From NCBI GenBank assembly GCA_024642565.1, contig JAHEAV010000002.1:1-64000 (forward strand): 64,000 bases of DNA, read 5' to 3'. Both the position numbers and the translations under genes were made by a program. The DNA comes from Erythrobacter sp. GTDB lineage: Bacteria; Pseudomonadota; Alphaproteobacteria; Sphingomonadales; Sphingomonadaceae. Shown here one piece after another: positions 46,567 to 55,622 of the stretch. Under the pieces are notes generated by a model, which was not told where the DNA came from, did not search any database, and worked only from the letters and a program-made list of their open reading frames with translations. Position 1 is the first letter of the stretch; each line of letters begins with the position of its first letter.

Positions 46567-47955
46567 ATGAACGCTCCAGCCAAATCACTTCCAGCAACTG
46601 CCCGAACGACCCGCCCGCTCGCGCGCTCACTCCACAAATCGCGTCTGCGAATGTATCTGGTCCTCCAGATCGGCGATCTGGTCTGTATTCTGGCAGGATT
46701 CTATCTGGCCGGGGGTCTTTATCTTGGGCAATGGCCTGCAAGAGTGGCCATGCTTCAGGGCCAATTGCTGTTGCCGGTGTTTGCCACGATCGCGCTTTAT
46801 CAAGGGGCCTATTCGCTTAGCGCCCTGGCAAATCTCAAATTTGCCTTGAGACGCGGGTTTCTGGCGCTGATCGTTTCGTCAGCCCTGCTGATCTTCATCA
46901 CCTTCTACACCAAATCGACAACGTCGTTTTCGCGCGGAATATTCACCCTGGCGCTGTTATTTATCGCCTGCGGAATGTCCGCGCTTCGCGTGTCTGTGAT
47001 CGCGTGGATCCGCCGGCATTGGGGGGCGTCAGTCTCCAACATCCTCGTGATTCAGGATGGGGGGCCGCCGGTGCGGATCGCCAGGGCCATGTACGTGGAT
47101 GCGGCACATCACGGTCTGGTGCCCGATCCCACCGACCCCAACCGGCTGGACAGATTGGGGGGTTATCTCCTCAATATGGACCGCGTCGTGGTCAGTTGCC
47201 CGCCCGAACGTCGAGCCGACTGGGCCTTTGTGCTCAAAGCGGCCGGAGTTCGCGGAGAAATTTTGTCGGAAAACATGCAGCGGCTGCGCCCGATCGGCAT
47301 CGAAACCGATGGTCAAACGATTACTTTTGTCGTTTCAAACGGGCCGTTGGGGATGCGGGCGCGGGCGACCAAGCGGATTTTTGATCTTGCCTTTGCCATG
47401 ATTGCCTTGGCCCTGGCGCTTCCCATCATGCTGCTTGTGGCGCTGGCAATCCGGCTGGAAGACGGCGGGCCAGTGTTATTTGTTCAGCGCCGCCTGGGCC
47501 GCGGCAACCGGTTCTTCCAGATGCTGAAGTTCCGGTCGATGCGGGAGGAAAGCGGCGACGCCGATGGTGCTTGCTCCACAGCTCTAGATGACGGGCGGGT
47601 AACACGTGTCGGCCGCTTCCTGCGCCGGACCAGCCTCGATGAACTGCCGCAATTGTTCAATGTTCTGCGCGGCGAAATGAGCATCGTTGGCCCTCGCCCG
47701 CACGCCCTCGGTTCACAGGCCGGGAGCAAGCTGTTCTGGGAAATTGATGATGCCTATTGGCACCGGCACGCATTGCGGCCGGGTTTGACAGGGCTGGCTC
47801 AGGTGCGTGGCCTTCGCGGGGCGACTGATCTCGAAAGCGATTTGCGCGGCCGGCTGGAAGCCGATCTTGAGTATATCCGCAGTTGGAGCCCCCTTCAGGA
47901 CTGCATGATTATCGCGCGGACATTGCGAGTGGTGGTGCACCAAAAAGCCTATTGA
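46567..47955 (+). CDS. Polyprenyl-phosphate sugar-1-phosphate transferase (EPS priming enzyme)
   Basis: This is the first gene of the EPS arm. The 462-residue protein has four N-terminal hydrophobic helices, a central cytoplasmic domain, a fifth hydrophobic helix (FDLAFAMIALALALPIMLLVAL) and the bacterial sugar transferase domain with FVQRRLGRGNRFFQMLKFRSM, RRTSLDELPQLFNVLRGEMS and VGPRPHA. Such enzymes (WbaP, gellan SpsB/GelB) move a hexose-1-phosphate onto undecaprenyl phosphate to begin the repeat unit. The ATG at 46567 fits the membrane topology; an earlier frame start would add a non-conserved, basic 42 residues. Confidence 0.9.
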   Translation: MNAPAKSLPATARTTRPLARSLHKSRLRMYLVLQIGDLVCILAGFYLAGGLYLGQWPARVAMLQGQLLLPVFATIALYQGAYSLSALANLKFALRRGFLALIVSSALLIFITFYTKSTTSFSRGIFTLALLFIACGMSALRVSVIAWIRRHWGASVSNILVIQDGGPPVRIARAMYVDAAHHGLVPDPTDPNRLDRLGGYLLNMDRVVVSCPPERRADWAFVLKAAGVRGEILSENMQRLRPIGIETDGQTITFVVSNGPLGMRARATKRIFDLAFAMIALALALPIMLLVALAIRLEDGGPVLFVQRRLGRGNRFFQMLKFRSMREESGDADGACSTALDDGRVTRVGRFLRRTSLDELPQLFNVLRGEMSIVGPRPHALGSQAGSKLFWEIDDAYWHRHALRPGLTGLAQVRGLRGATDLESDLRGRLEADLEYIRSWSPLQDCMIIARTLRVVVHQKAY

Positions 47956-48054
47956 TCCGGCTAGCGGCCAAAACTGGTGCCATTGTGCATGAAACTTGCA
48001 AATTTCAGGCAATTGCGTAGCATTATGCCGAAACTGGGGCGCGGGGAAGAATTG

Positions 48055-48330
48055 ATGAGACTTATCAGTACCATTGTGCTGAACCTGGCGGCAGCTGGAT
48101 TGGTATTTGCCGGTCCTGCGCAGGCGGCAACCCGTTCCTCAACCGCTATGGTTCCGGCCATGGCTGCTCAGGCCGGTACTGTTGCCCCAATTGGGCGGGT
48201 TCTTGACGATGATGACGATGGCGAAGGCTCCGGCCTTCTCCTCGCATTGCTGGCTGCGGCGGGCGTGCTGATCGGTGTGGTTGTGGTTTCCGGCGGAAAT
48301 AATAATCTCGCCAATGACAGTCCCGGCTGA
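48055..48330 (+). CDS. Small exported/membrane protein with acidic run, EPS locus
   Basis: The 91-residue protein has a signal peptide (LISTIVLNLAAAGLVFAGPAQA), a spacer ending in five aspartates (RVLDDDDDGEGSG), and a C-terminal hydrophobic helix (LLLALLAAAGVLIGVVVVSGG) with a polar tail. GGGGAAG precedes the ATG. It resembles small proteins repeatedly found in sphingomonad polysaccharide loci, but I know no assigned function. The acidic run could bind calcium or face the polymer. Confidence 0.65.
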   Translation: MRLISTIVLNLAAAGLVFAGPAQAATRSSTAMVPAMAAQAGTVAPIGRVLDDDDDGEGSGLLLALLAAAGVLIGVVVVSGGNNNLANDSPG

Positions 48331-48420
48331 CCGGGCCGGTTTTGCTGTTGGGCTCTGGCAAGGCTGGAATTCGTCGATTCACAGACAAATAGTGGAGGGC
48401 GGTCAACTGCCAGACTCACG

Positions 48421-49785
48421 ATGCAGCAGTCCGTCCGCATTACTCGAATAGGCGCGCGCCCCCCTCTCCATCTTTGGCCACTATTGCTGATCGTGGCAGC
48501 TGCGATGGTGTTTGGCGGCGGCGGCAGTCCTGCGGCGGCACCGGAATTGCTGGTGCAGCTGATCACAGCCCTTTGCCTGTTGGCTATGCTTTTTGGCCCC
48601 TGGCGGATGGATATAGCCCGCAAACCAACTGCCTTGGCATGGGCTGCGGCGACAATAATTTTGCTGATACCTATGGCCCAGCTTGTGCCGCTGCCCCCGC
48701 AGGTTTGGCATTCCATGCCGGGCCGGGAACTGGAACGGCAGGCGCTGGCGATTGTCGGGGCGCAGGATCAATGGCGCAGCTGGACGATTTTTCCGGCGCG
48801 GACTCTGGCCAGTTTGCTCGCCATGATTCCGGCTGTGATTGTCTTGCTTGCTACCAGCCGGCTGGAAACACAGGATTTCAAATGGCCGATTGCGGTTGTT
48901 GCTTGCGTAAGCATTTTGTCCTTGCTGCTCGGCGCGGCGCAACTGGCCGGAGGAGATCAGAGTGGCTTACGGTTCTACGCCCAATCGAACCCCGGGTTTC
49001 TCAATGGCTTTCAGGCCAATCGAAACGCCGAGGCCGATATTCTGCTGATCGGAACCGTGGCGGCATCGGCCCTGTTCTGGATGATCCACCGGCAAAGAAA
49101 GAATGCCCTTGTGATCGGCCTGGCTGCCACTGCGGTTACGTTGCTTTCCTTGGGCGTTATCTTGACCGGATCGCGCGCGGGCATCGCGTTGCTTCCGCTT
49201 GCTTTGGGATTTTCAGGTTTGCTGTGGTTCGGCTGGCGGCGGCGGTTGCTGTTCGCGATTGCTGTGCTGGTGCCTGTTTCCGGGATCGCGGCCTGGTTTT
49301 TGCAAGGAAGCAGCGCCCTGCAAAAAGTCATCAGCCGTTTTGATGGCCACACGGATTTCCGCGGTGAATTGTGGACCGATGCGATGTTTGCCATCAATAT
49401 CTATTGGCCGTTCGGTTCGGGTATCGGCAGTGCGGCGCCTGTACTCACTATGGCCGAACGGCTCGAGATTGTTGATCCGACCTCGCCCAATCGCGTGCAC
49501 AATGATTATCTCGAATTCATTCTCGAGGCGGGAATTTTCGGAGCGGTCATGATGGCCGGTTTCGTTTCGCTTGTGGTCTGGGCGGCGATTCGGCAATTGC
49601 GGAACCGGGATGCAGTAACCCGGCAAATCGTATGCCTGCCCCTTGCAATTCTGGCGATTATCGGCCTCCATTCAATTGTGGATTACCCGTTGCGGTCAAT
49701 GTCTCTAGCGATCATTGCAGCAATGGCATTGGGGATGTTGCTGGCCCGGCCAGCGCCCGCGACCAGGGGAGTGGAAGCCGCGTGA
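48421..49785 (+). CDS. O-antigen ligase/polymerase family membrane protein
   Basis: The 454-residue protein has about eleven hydrophobic helices and one large periplasmic loop. The Wzy_C-like stretch includes GVILTGSRAGIALLPLALGF, then FRGELWTDAMFAI, GSGIGSAAPV and the loop PNRVHNDYLEFILEAGIFG, whose HNDYLE is typical of O-antigen ligase-family proteins. In this setting it would polymerise the repeat units, or ligate them to an acceptor. Its stop overlaps the start of the Wza-like gene (GTGA). Confidence 0.85.
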   Translation: MQQSVRITRIGARPPLHLWPLLLIVAAAMVFGGGGSPAAAPELLVQLITALCLLAMLFGPWRMDIARKPTALAWAAATIILLIPMAQLVPLPPQVWHSMPGRELERQALAIVGAQDQWRSWTIFPARTLASLLAMIPAVIVLLATSRLETQDFKWPIAVVACVSILSLLLGAAQLAGGDQSGLRFYAQSNPGFLNGFQANRNAEADILLIGTVAASALFWMIHRQRKNALVIGLAATAVTLLSLGVILTGSRAGIALLPLALGFSGLLWFGWRRRLLFAIAVLVPVSGIAAWFLQGSSALQKVISRFDGHTDFRGELWTDAMFAINIYWPFGSGIGSAAPVLTMAERLEIVDPTSPNRVHNDYLEFILEAGIFGAVMMAGFVSLVVWAAIRQLRNRDAVTRQIVCLPLAILAIIGLHSIVDYPLRSMSLAIIAAMALGMLLARPAPATRGVEAA

Positions 49786-50480
49786 CGCGTGAAGGCAATC
49801 TGTTGATATTCTTGGGTTCGATTGTGGCTCTGGGCGGCTGCCAGTCGATGCCCGATAATCCTGCCGTTCCCACAGGCATTGCCGCTTATGACAATATTCC
49901 GGTTCAGGCCGGTAATGATGACCAGCAAACCGGTGTGCTGGTAGCGGGAGATGCGCTGGCGATTAAGGTGCTGCGCGAACCCGATCTCAGTTTTGACCGC
50001 GTTGTTGTGGATGAATCCGGCTCCATCCAGATGCCGCTGATCGGATCGGTCACTGTCGCGGGCCTGACACCTGCCGGGGTTGCGCAGGAACTGACCAATC
50101 GCCTTGGCGCGCGCTACCTTCGCGGCCCGCAAATCTCAGTCAATGTTGTTGAGCGGGTTGGCCGGACGGTGACTGTCGAAGGGGAGGTCGAAAGGCCCGG
50201 TATCTTTGCCATTGCTCCGGACACAACGCTGCTTGGCGCATTGGCATTGGCGCAGAGCCCGACCCAATTGGCAAAGCGGGATTCGATTTTCGTGTTCCGC
50301 CAGGTTGATGGTCGGCGGCTCGGGGCGCGATTTGACCTGGGCCAACTGCGCAGTGGGCTGGTCCCGGACCCGCAAATATTGCCGGGGGACACAATTGTTG
50401 TTGGCTTCTCGGCCAGCAAATCAGCGTTTCAGGATTTCCTGCGGGCAACTCCGCTGCTTAACATTTTCACCTTCTTTTGA
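49782..50480 (+). CDS. Polysaccharide export lipoprotein (Wza/GelD-like, short)
   Basis: The 232-residue protein starts at GTG 49782, giving a lipoprotein signal with lipobox ALGGC. It has a polysaccharide-export domain (GDALAIKVLREPDLSFDRVV) and a SLBB-type region (TVEGEVERPGIFAI). The length is much shorter than E. coli Wza and matches sphingomonad and OPX-type short channels. It should form or cap the outer-membrane export pore with the Wzc-like protein next to it. Overlaps on both sides show tight coupling. Confidence 0.88.
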   Translation: MTREGNLLIFLGSIVALGGCQSMPDNPAVPTGIAAYDNIPVQAGNDDQQTGVLVAGDALAIKVLREPDLSFDRVVVDESGSIQMPLIGSVTVAGLTPAGVAQELTNRLGARYLRGPQISVNVVERVGRTVTVEGEVERPGIFAIAPDTTLLGALALAQSPTQLAKRDSIFVFRQVDGRRLGARFDLGQLRSGLVPDPQILPGDTIVVGFSASKSAFQDFLRATPLLNIFTFF

Positions 50481-50506
50481 ACGCCACTGCGCGGAGGACA
50501 TTGATT

Positions 50507-52696
50507 TTGGCCAGCACCCCGTTCCCTCCGCAGGATCCTTACTCGCTCGGCGAGGAAGCCTATCGTGGCGGCGAGCCGTTTATCGATCTGGGATATGTGG
50601 TCGCAATTATCCGGCGCAACCTTTGGTTGATAGGCTTGATTATCGGGATATGTCTGGCCGTTGCACTGGCGGTAACCTTGCTGGCGAGACCGCTTTATAC
50701 CGCCACGGCGACCGTCCAGGTCAGTGAAGCATCGCAGCGGGTTCTGGATTCGCAAGATCCGAATACCGAAGCGAATACCTGGGACTATGATCGTTTCATC
50801 AACACCGAAGTCGATGTGCTGACCAGCTATGCGCTCGCCGAAATGGTCGAAAACGCGCTCAACATGTCGCAAAATGACCGGTTTTTCCGGGCATTCGGAA
50901 TCCGGCGCGCCGAAGTTGCCGGCGATGGTCCACAGCGTCAGAAGGATGCGGTCAATCTGCTCCGCCGCAATCTTGATGTGAGCGTGCCGCGTGACACGCG
51001 GATCATCCCGCTTGCCTTCACCTCGGGCGATGCCGGCATATCCGCGCAAGTTGCCAACAGTTTTGCGGAACAATTCATCCGCGCCGATCTCAAACGGAAG
51101 TTCGATTCGACGGCCTATGCGCGTGATTTTGTCTCGGGCCAGCTCGCCGAAGCGAAACAGCGATTGGAAACATCGGAGCGTGAACTCAACGCCTATGCGC
51201 GCAGCGCGGGATTGATCCGGCTGACTGATCCGATTTCCGACGAAAACGGCAAAACGGGTGCCGGCGGGTCCATTACCACCGCCAGCCTGATTCAGCTCAA
51301 CGAAGCGGCGAATGCCGCCCGTGCGAACAGAATTGTGGCTGAGGCCCGGTGGAAAGCGGCTTCGGCCGGGCCATTGCTCAGTTCGCAGGCGGTTCTGGCT
51401 GATCCAACGGTTTCGGCCCTGGTGCGCCGCAAGGCAGAGGTTGAAGCACAGCTGGCGGAAGAATCCTCCCGGCGGCTGGATAGCCATCCCGACATTGTTT
51501 CGCGGCGCACTGAATTGTCCCAAATCCAGGCCGATCTCAATGTTTCGGCCAATAATGTACGGCGTTCAATTCGGTCCGAATATGACGCAGCGAAGGCCGC
51601 AGAAGGGGCCCTGAGCGCACAAGTGCGCGATTTGAAGGGCGCATCCCTGTCCGAACAGGACAGTTCGGTGCAATATGCCTTGCTGGCCCGTGAAGCGGAT
51701 ACGAACCGGCAATTATACGACGAATTTCTACAGCGTTATAAGCAGCTGAACGCCCAGGCGGGGGTCAGTGCGAGCAATATATCGGTCATCGACCGGGCGC
51801 AGGTGCCCGCGGTGCCTTCATCGCCCAGCCTCTTCTTCAATCTGGGCGTCGGTTTGCTGCTCGGCTGTGCAATTGCCGGCGGGGTCGTTTTCCTGCGCGC
51901 GGAAATGGACGATTCCATCAGGGTCCCTGAAGATATCGGCGACAAGCTGGAACTTCCGCTGCTTGGGGTTATTCCGCTGGAAACGGTGGAGGACTTTGAT
52001 CTTGCCCTTGGCAACCCCAAATCACCTGTTTCGGAAGCCTATTATTCGCTGGCCGGAAGCCTGCTTTATGCCACGGCAAAGGGGCTTGCGCCGACTATCC
52101 TGATAACCAGCAGCCAGCCATCGGAAGGCAAATCCAGCACTTCGCGCGCGCTGGCGAGTACGTTTGCCCGCATGGGCCGCCGTGTCGTTCTGGTCGATGC
52201 GGATGTCCGCTGCCCGACACTACACATCAAGGCCGGGATCGATGGCGAAATCGGCCTGACCACCGTGCTGACCGGGCAGGCTGCCTTGTCCGATGCCGTG
52301 ATCGATTGCGCCGCTCCGGGATTTGCACACTTGCCTGCGGGGCCAATTCCGCCGTCGCCGACCGAATTGCTCGGCTCGGCAGCCATGCAGGATGTGATCG
52401 ACCGGCTGGCGGAGCAATATGACCTCGTACTGATCGATTCCAGCCCGATCCTTGGCCTGGCCGATGCGCCGTTGCTGTCTGTCCTGGTGGATGGTGTGCT
52501 GTTTGTTGTGGAAGCCGGAAAGGCGCGGCGCGGCGCTCTCAAGACTTCGTTGCGGCGCCTGAAGGCAATGCGCCCCAATATCCTCGGCGGGGTCCTTACC
52601 AAGTTTGATCCCGTGGATGTCTCGAACAGCTATTCCAGCTATTATGGCTATGATTACTACACCTATAACAAGGCGGGCGGTGCCGGCGCGGGGTGA
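50507..52696 (+). CDS. Wzc-like chain-length determinant fused to BY-kinase
   Basis: This 729-residue inner-membrane protein has a first helix (LWLIGLIIGICLAVALAVTLL), a long periplasmic coiled-coil Wzz domain, a second helix near 450, then the cytoplasmic tyrosine-kinase domain: SSQPSEGKSSTS (Walker A), VVLVDADVRCP (Walker A') and DLVLIDSSP (Walker B). It ends in a tyrosine cluster (SYSSYYGYDYYTYNK) for autophosphorylation. It sets polymer length and controls export. TTG 50507 was chosen because GGAGG lies about 10 nt upstream; TTG 50477, overlapping the upstream stop, would add 10 residues. Confidence 0.93.
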   Translation: MASTPFPPQDPYSLGEEAYRGGEPFIDLGYVVAIIRRNLWLIGLIIGICLAVALAVTLLARPLYTATATVQVSEASQRVLDSQDPNTEANTWDYDRFINTEVDVLTSYALAEMVENALNMSQNDRFFRAFGIRRAEVAGDGPQRQKDAVNLLRRNLDVSVPRDTRIIPLAFTSGDAGISAQVANSFAEQFIRADLKRKFDSTAYARDFVSGQLAEAKQRLETSERELNAYARSAGLIRLTDPISDENGKTGAGGSITTASLIQLNEAANAARANRIVAEARWKAASAGPLLSSQAVLADPTVSALVRRKAEVEAQLAEESSRRLDSHPDIVSRRTELSQIQADLNVSANNVRRSIRSEYDAAKAAEGALSAQVRDLKGASLSEQDSSVQYALLAREADTNRQLYDEFLQRYKQLNAQAGVSASNISVIDRAQVPAVPSSPSLFFNLGVGLLLGCAIAGGVVFLRAEMDDSIRVPEDIGDKLELPLLGVIPLETVEDFDLALGNPKSPVSEAYYSLAGSLLYATAKGLAPTILITSSQPSEGKSSTSRALASTFARMGRRVVLVDADVRCPTLHIKAGIDGEIGLTTVLTGQAALSDAVIDCAAPGFAHLPAGPIPPSPTELLGSAAMQDVIDRLAEQYDLVLIDSSPILGLADAPLLSVLVDGVLFVVEAGKARRGALKTSLRRLKAMRPNILGGVLTKFDPVDVSNSYSSYYGYDYYTYNKAGGAGAG

Positions 52697-52700
52697 AGCG

Positions 52701-53882
52701 ATGCGCGCCACGCCAATGCGGCTTGCCCTGACATTTTTGGCCTTGGCTTATGGCGCGGCTTCGCTTGGCAGCGGAATCGACCGCATTCTTGGTCAACTGC
52801 CCGCCGGTGCAGGCACGCCAATCCTGATCGCCCCAGCGCCATTTGCCGACAGCAGCCTTCGCCGTGCGGCCGCGGTGCAATTGGCCGATGGGCATGACGC
52901 ACGCGCCGCTTCGCTTGCCCGGAAAGCCGTAGTTCGTTCACCGCTCGAGCCGCAGGCAAGCAGCCTGTTGGGTGCGGCACTGCTGGGTGAGCAGAATTCT
53001 GTTTCTGCCGATGCTGCGTTCAGGATCAGCGGGCAGCTTGGCTGGCGCGACGGGGCCACGCAGACCTATTGGATGCAGGCAGCCCTTGCGGCTGGCGAGG
53101 TCGCCATTGCGTCTGAACGGCTTGATGCGATCCTGCGGCTCGAACCTTTGAAGGCGCATCTGGCAGTGCCATCGGCGTATCTCGAAGGCGGGCAGGAAGG
53201 GCGATCCGCACTTGCCGCCCGGCTGGCAAATGGGCCGGGATGGTTGCCATCGTATTTCGATCCGGGGCCGGAGGTCCAACGGTTTCAATTGGTCCAGCGA
53301 GCGCAGGTCGCGCAGCAATTGGCGACCAGGAAAATCGTGGGCTGCGCCGCGATTGCCTCTTTCACTCGGCGCTTGGTTGCAGAGGAGATGATCGGCGCGG
53401 CGCAGGATGTGTGGCGGGCGCATTGTCCGCCAGCCCGCAATGCCTTGCTGGCCGACGGGGACTTTGCCGATCAATCGCCATTTGGCCGGTCACCCTTCGC
53501 CTGGGAGAAATTTGCAGACGGTTCGTTAAGCCAGGTCCCGGCCAGCCCCAAGGGCGGGCTGCTGTTGGAAAGCACAGCCTCCTTCCCGCGCAAGGTCGTC
53601 CGGCAGTTGCTGGTTCTGAAGCCGGGCACCTACCGCCTTTCGTGGAGCGCGCTCGATGCACAAGGCCGCCCCAATGACAGGATCACGGCGAATGTTGGCT
53701 GCTCTCCGCAAGGGCCTCAGCAACGGATTCCCGCTGCCGCTGCCAACCAACGAATGGCAGCCGAATGGCGTGTCACCGGTGATTGCGAAGGCCGCTGGCT
53801 GACCTTTTCCCTGGCACCGGGCAACGGTGGGATTACCTTTGGCAATGTGCGGCTGGAACAGGTTGCGTCCGCCCCCCGTTAA
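52701..53882 (+). CDS. EPS-locus accessory protein, exported, TPR-like plus beta-sandwich C-terminus
   Basis: The 393-residue protein has an N-terminal hydrophobic segment (RLALTFLALAYGAASLG), an alpha-helical middle with TPR-like pairs (LADGHDARAASLARKAVV and LAAGEVAIASERLDAIL), and a C-terminal domain of about 150 residues (LKPGTYRLSWSALDAQG; LEQVASAPR end) that looks like a carbohydrate-binding jelly roll. It starts 4 bp after the Wzc-like stop. It probably assists assembly or export at the envelope. No named family recognised. Confidence 0.7.
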   Translation: MRATPMRLALTFLALAYGAASLGSGIDRILGQLPAGAGTPILIAPAPFADSSLRRAAAVQLADGHDARAASLARKAVVRSPLEPQASSLLGAALLGEQNSVSADAAFRISGQLGWRDGATQTYWMQAALAAGEVAIASERLDAILRLEPLKAHLAVPSAYLEGGQEGRSALAARLANGPGWLPSYFDPGPEVQRFQLVQRAQVAQQLATRKIVGCAAIASFTRRLVAEEMIGAAQDVWRAHCPPARNALLADGDFADQSPFGRSPFAWEKFADGSLSQVPASPKGGLLLESTASFPRKVVRQLLVLKPGTYRLSWSALDAQGRPNDRITANVGCSPQGPQQRIPAAAANQRMAAEWRVTGDCEGRWLTFSLAPGNGGITFGNVRLEQVASAPR

Positions 53883-53892
53883 TCCGGCCCCG

Positions 53893-54474
53893 TTAGTCCG
53901 GCCCCTGTTTATCCGGATGCCGCACACGCTGCTTCACAGCTGAGGCGGGGTTCCCGCGATAAACGGTCCAGGGTTCGGTGTTTTCAAACAAGGCTCCGCG
54001 CGCCGCCAACACCGATCCTTCAGCCATGGAAACGCCCGGCCCGACAAAGGCTTCGGCAGCGACCCAGCAATATTCCGCCAGAGCCACAGGCTTCAGCAAC
54101 AGCTGAAAATCGGGATCGCCGATATCGTGGGAACTGGCGCAGAGATGGGCGCCCTGAGATACGACACTGCGCGCACCAATGGCAATTCGGCCCTGATTGT
54201 ACAAATGGACGCCTGGCCCGATCAGAACATTTCGGCCCAGCTCAAGATTTCTCGGCAGCCAGATCCTTGCGCTGGCGTGGACGCGTGCGCCGCGCCCCAG
54301 CTTCGCCCCGAAGACGCGCAGCAGAAGCCTCCGCCAAGGATGGAAGGGAGGCGGTGTCCAACGTGCCAGCACCAGCCAGGCGGCAATCCAGACCAGCCGC
54401 TGCACGCGGTTGCCCAGCGAAAAACTCGGCCCACCGTCCAGCGGTTTGTTTATCGATGCATCAAGGGGGGTCAT
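53893..54474 (-). CDS. WcaF-like left-handed beta-helix acyltransferase
   Basis: The 193-residue protein has an N-terminal region typical of colanic-acid acetyltransferase WcaF (RLVWIAAWLVLARWTPPPFHPWRRLLLRVFGA) and then hexapeptide repeats (LGRNVLIGPGVHLYNQG, GARSVVSQGAHLCASSHD, GPGVSMAEGSVLAARGA). It would O-acetylate a sugar of the polymer. It converges on the accessory gene (10-bp gap) and its start overlaps the glycosyltransferase stop by 4 bp. Confidence 0.9.
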   Translation of the reverse strand: MTPLDASINKPLDGGPSFSLGNRVQRLVWIAAWLVLARWTPPPFHPWRRLLLRVFGAKLGRGARVHASARIWLPRNLELGRNVLIGPGVHLYNQGRIAIGARSVVSQGAHLCASSHDIGDPDFQLLLKPVALAEYCWVAAEAFVGPGVSMAEGSVLAARGALFENTEPWTVYRGNPASAVKQRVRHPDKQGPD

Positions 54475-55622
54475 GCGGCATCATCCCGGTTGCTGTGTCT
54501 TGCGCGCAGATCATGATAGGCGGCGGCCCAGCGATCCGCGACCACATCTGCCGAAAATGGGCCGGCGGCAAGACCCGATGCCGCCTGCGACATTGCCAGC
54601 CACTGCGGCTGGGGCATGGTCAGAAACGCGCGCAGGCCGGTGGCAAGGGCAACCGGACTGTGGCCAGATCTGATTGCGGCACCAGCGGCGAATCCTTCGG
54701 GCAAGTTGCTGTTTTCGGTCATCAAGGTTGGGGTGCCTTCAGCCCATGCCTCCAGCACCACGATGGGCTGGCCTTCGCTGAATGACGGCAGGACAAGCAT
54801 CCGCGCTTCGCGCAGCAATGCGGATTTATCCTCGCCATAAACGGCGCCGACGAATTCGATGGAGCCGGGCGCCTGTGCCAGCCTTTCTTTCAACTGGGCC
54901 ACATGGGCGGGCTCCCCCCATCCGGCAATGCATAGCCGCGCGCCGGTGGCCTCCACCAGATTGCCCAGCTCAGCCCAGGCTTCAATCAGGGAGCCGATAT
55001 TCTTCTTGGGGTGAATTCGCCCGAGATAGAGGACACGGGGTGCGGCAATCCTGCTGCGGGACGGTGCGGCTGTTGGCCCCGGATTGGGGATCACCAGAGT
55101 ATCCGTTCTGCCGGTTTCACGCGCGATGTCCGCCGCTTCGCAATCGGTCAAGGCGTGCAGTGCCGTGGCGGCCCGCCAGCTGGATCGTTCATAGCCTATC
55201 CGCGCGATTGCTTTCTGCGCTCTCCCTCGCGCGGTAATCCAGCGGTCGAGCATGCCGTGCGGACTGATGCAATAGGGCCTGCCGGTTCGGCGGGCCCAGA
55301 CGGCGGCGGCGCGGGACGGGTACATCCAGATGCCGTGAAGATGGAGCAGATCCAGATCGGCTGCGAGCAGGCGTTCGACCAAACCGGGCGCATAGCCGAA
55401 CCGGCCCGGCCCGCTCACCGGTATGTGATGCATTTGCGCGGCCCCGAACCGGGCACGATCTTCGGCCGAATGTTCGTCTGCCAGTGACAGGACAACCGGT
55501 TCACCCCGAAGGTGCCGGATCATTGCGGCCTGCTGTGCCACCGCTTCGAACACGCCGCCGCCCAGGCGTGATGCCGACGCCGTGAGCAGGCCGATCCGCA
55601 AGCCGCACAGATCGCCGTTCAT
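54471..55622 (-). CDS. Glycosyltransferase family 4
   Basis: The 383-residue GT-B enzyme has N-terminal GLLTASASRLGGGVFEAV, HGIWMYPSRAAAVWA, and the family 4 donor-site region: YLGRIHPKKNIGSLIEAW, LPSFSEGQPIVVLEAWAEG (EX7E motif). It would transfer one sugar of the repeat unit in the cytoplasm. It is flanked by 4-bp overlaps with the acyltransferase and with the polymerase-like gene. Confidence 0.9.
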   Translation of the reverse strand: MNGDLCGLRIGLLTASASRLGGGVFEAVAQQAAMIRHLRGEPVVLSLADEHSAEDRARFGAAQMHHIPVSGPGRFGYAPGLVERLLAADLDLLHLHGIWMYPSRAAAVWARRTGRPYCISPHGMLDRWITARGRAQKAIARIGYERSSWRAATALHALTDCEAADIARETGRTDTLVIPNPGPTAAPSRSRIAAPRVLYLGRIHPKKNIGSLIEAWAELGNLVEATGARLCIAGWGEPAHVAQLKERLAQAPGSIEFVGAVYGEDKSALLREARMLVLPSFSEGQPIVVLEAWAEGTPTLMTENSNLPEGFAAGAAIRSGHSPVALATGLRAFLTMPQPQWLAMSQAASGLAAGPFSADVVADRWAAAYHDLRARHSNRDDAA

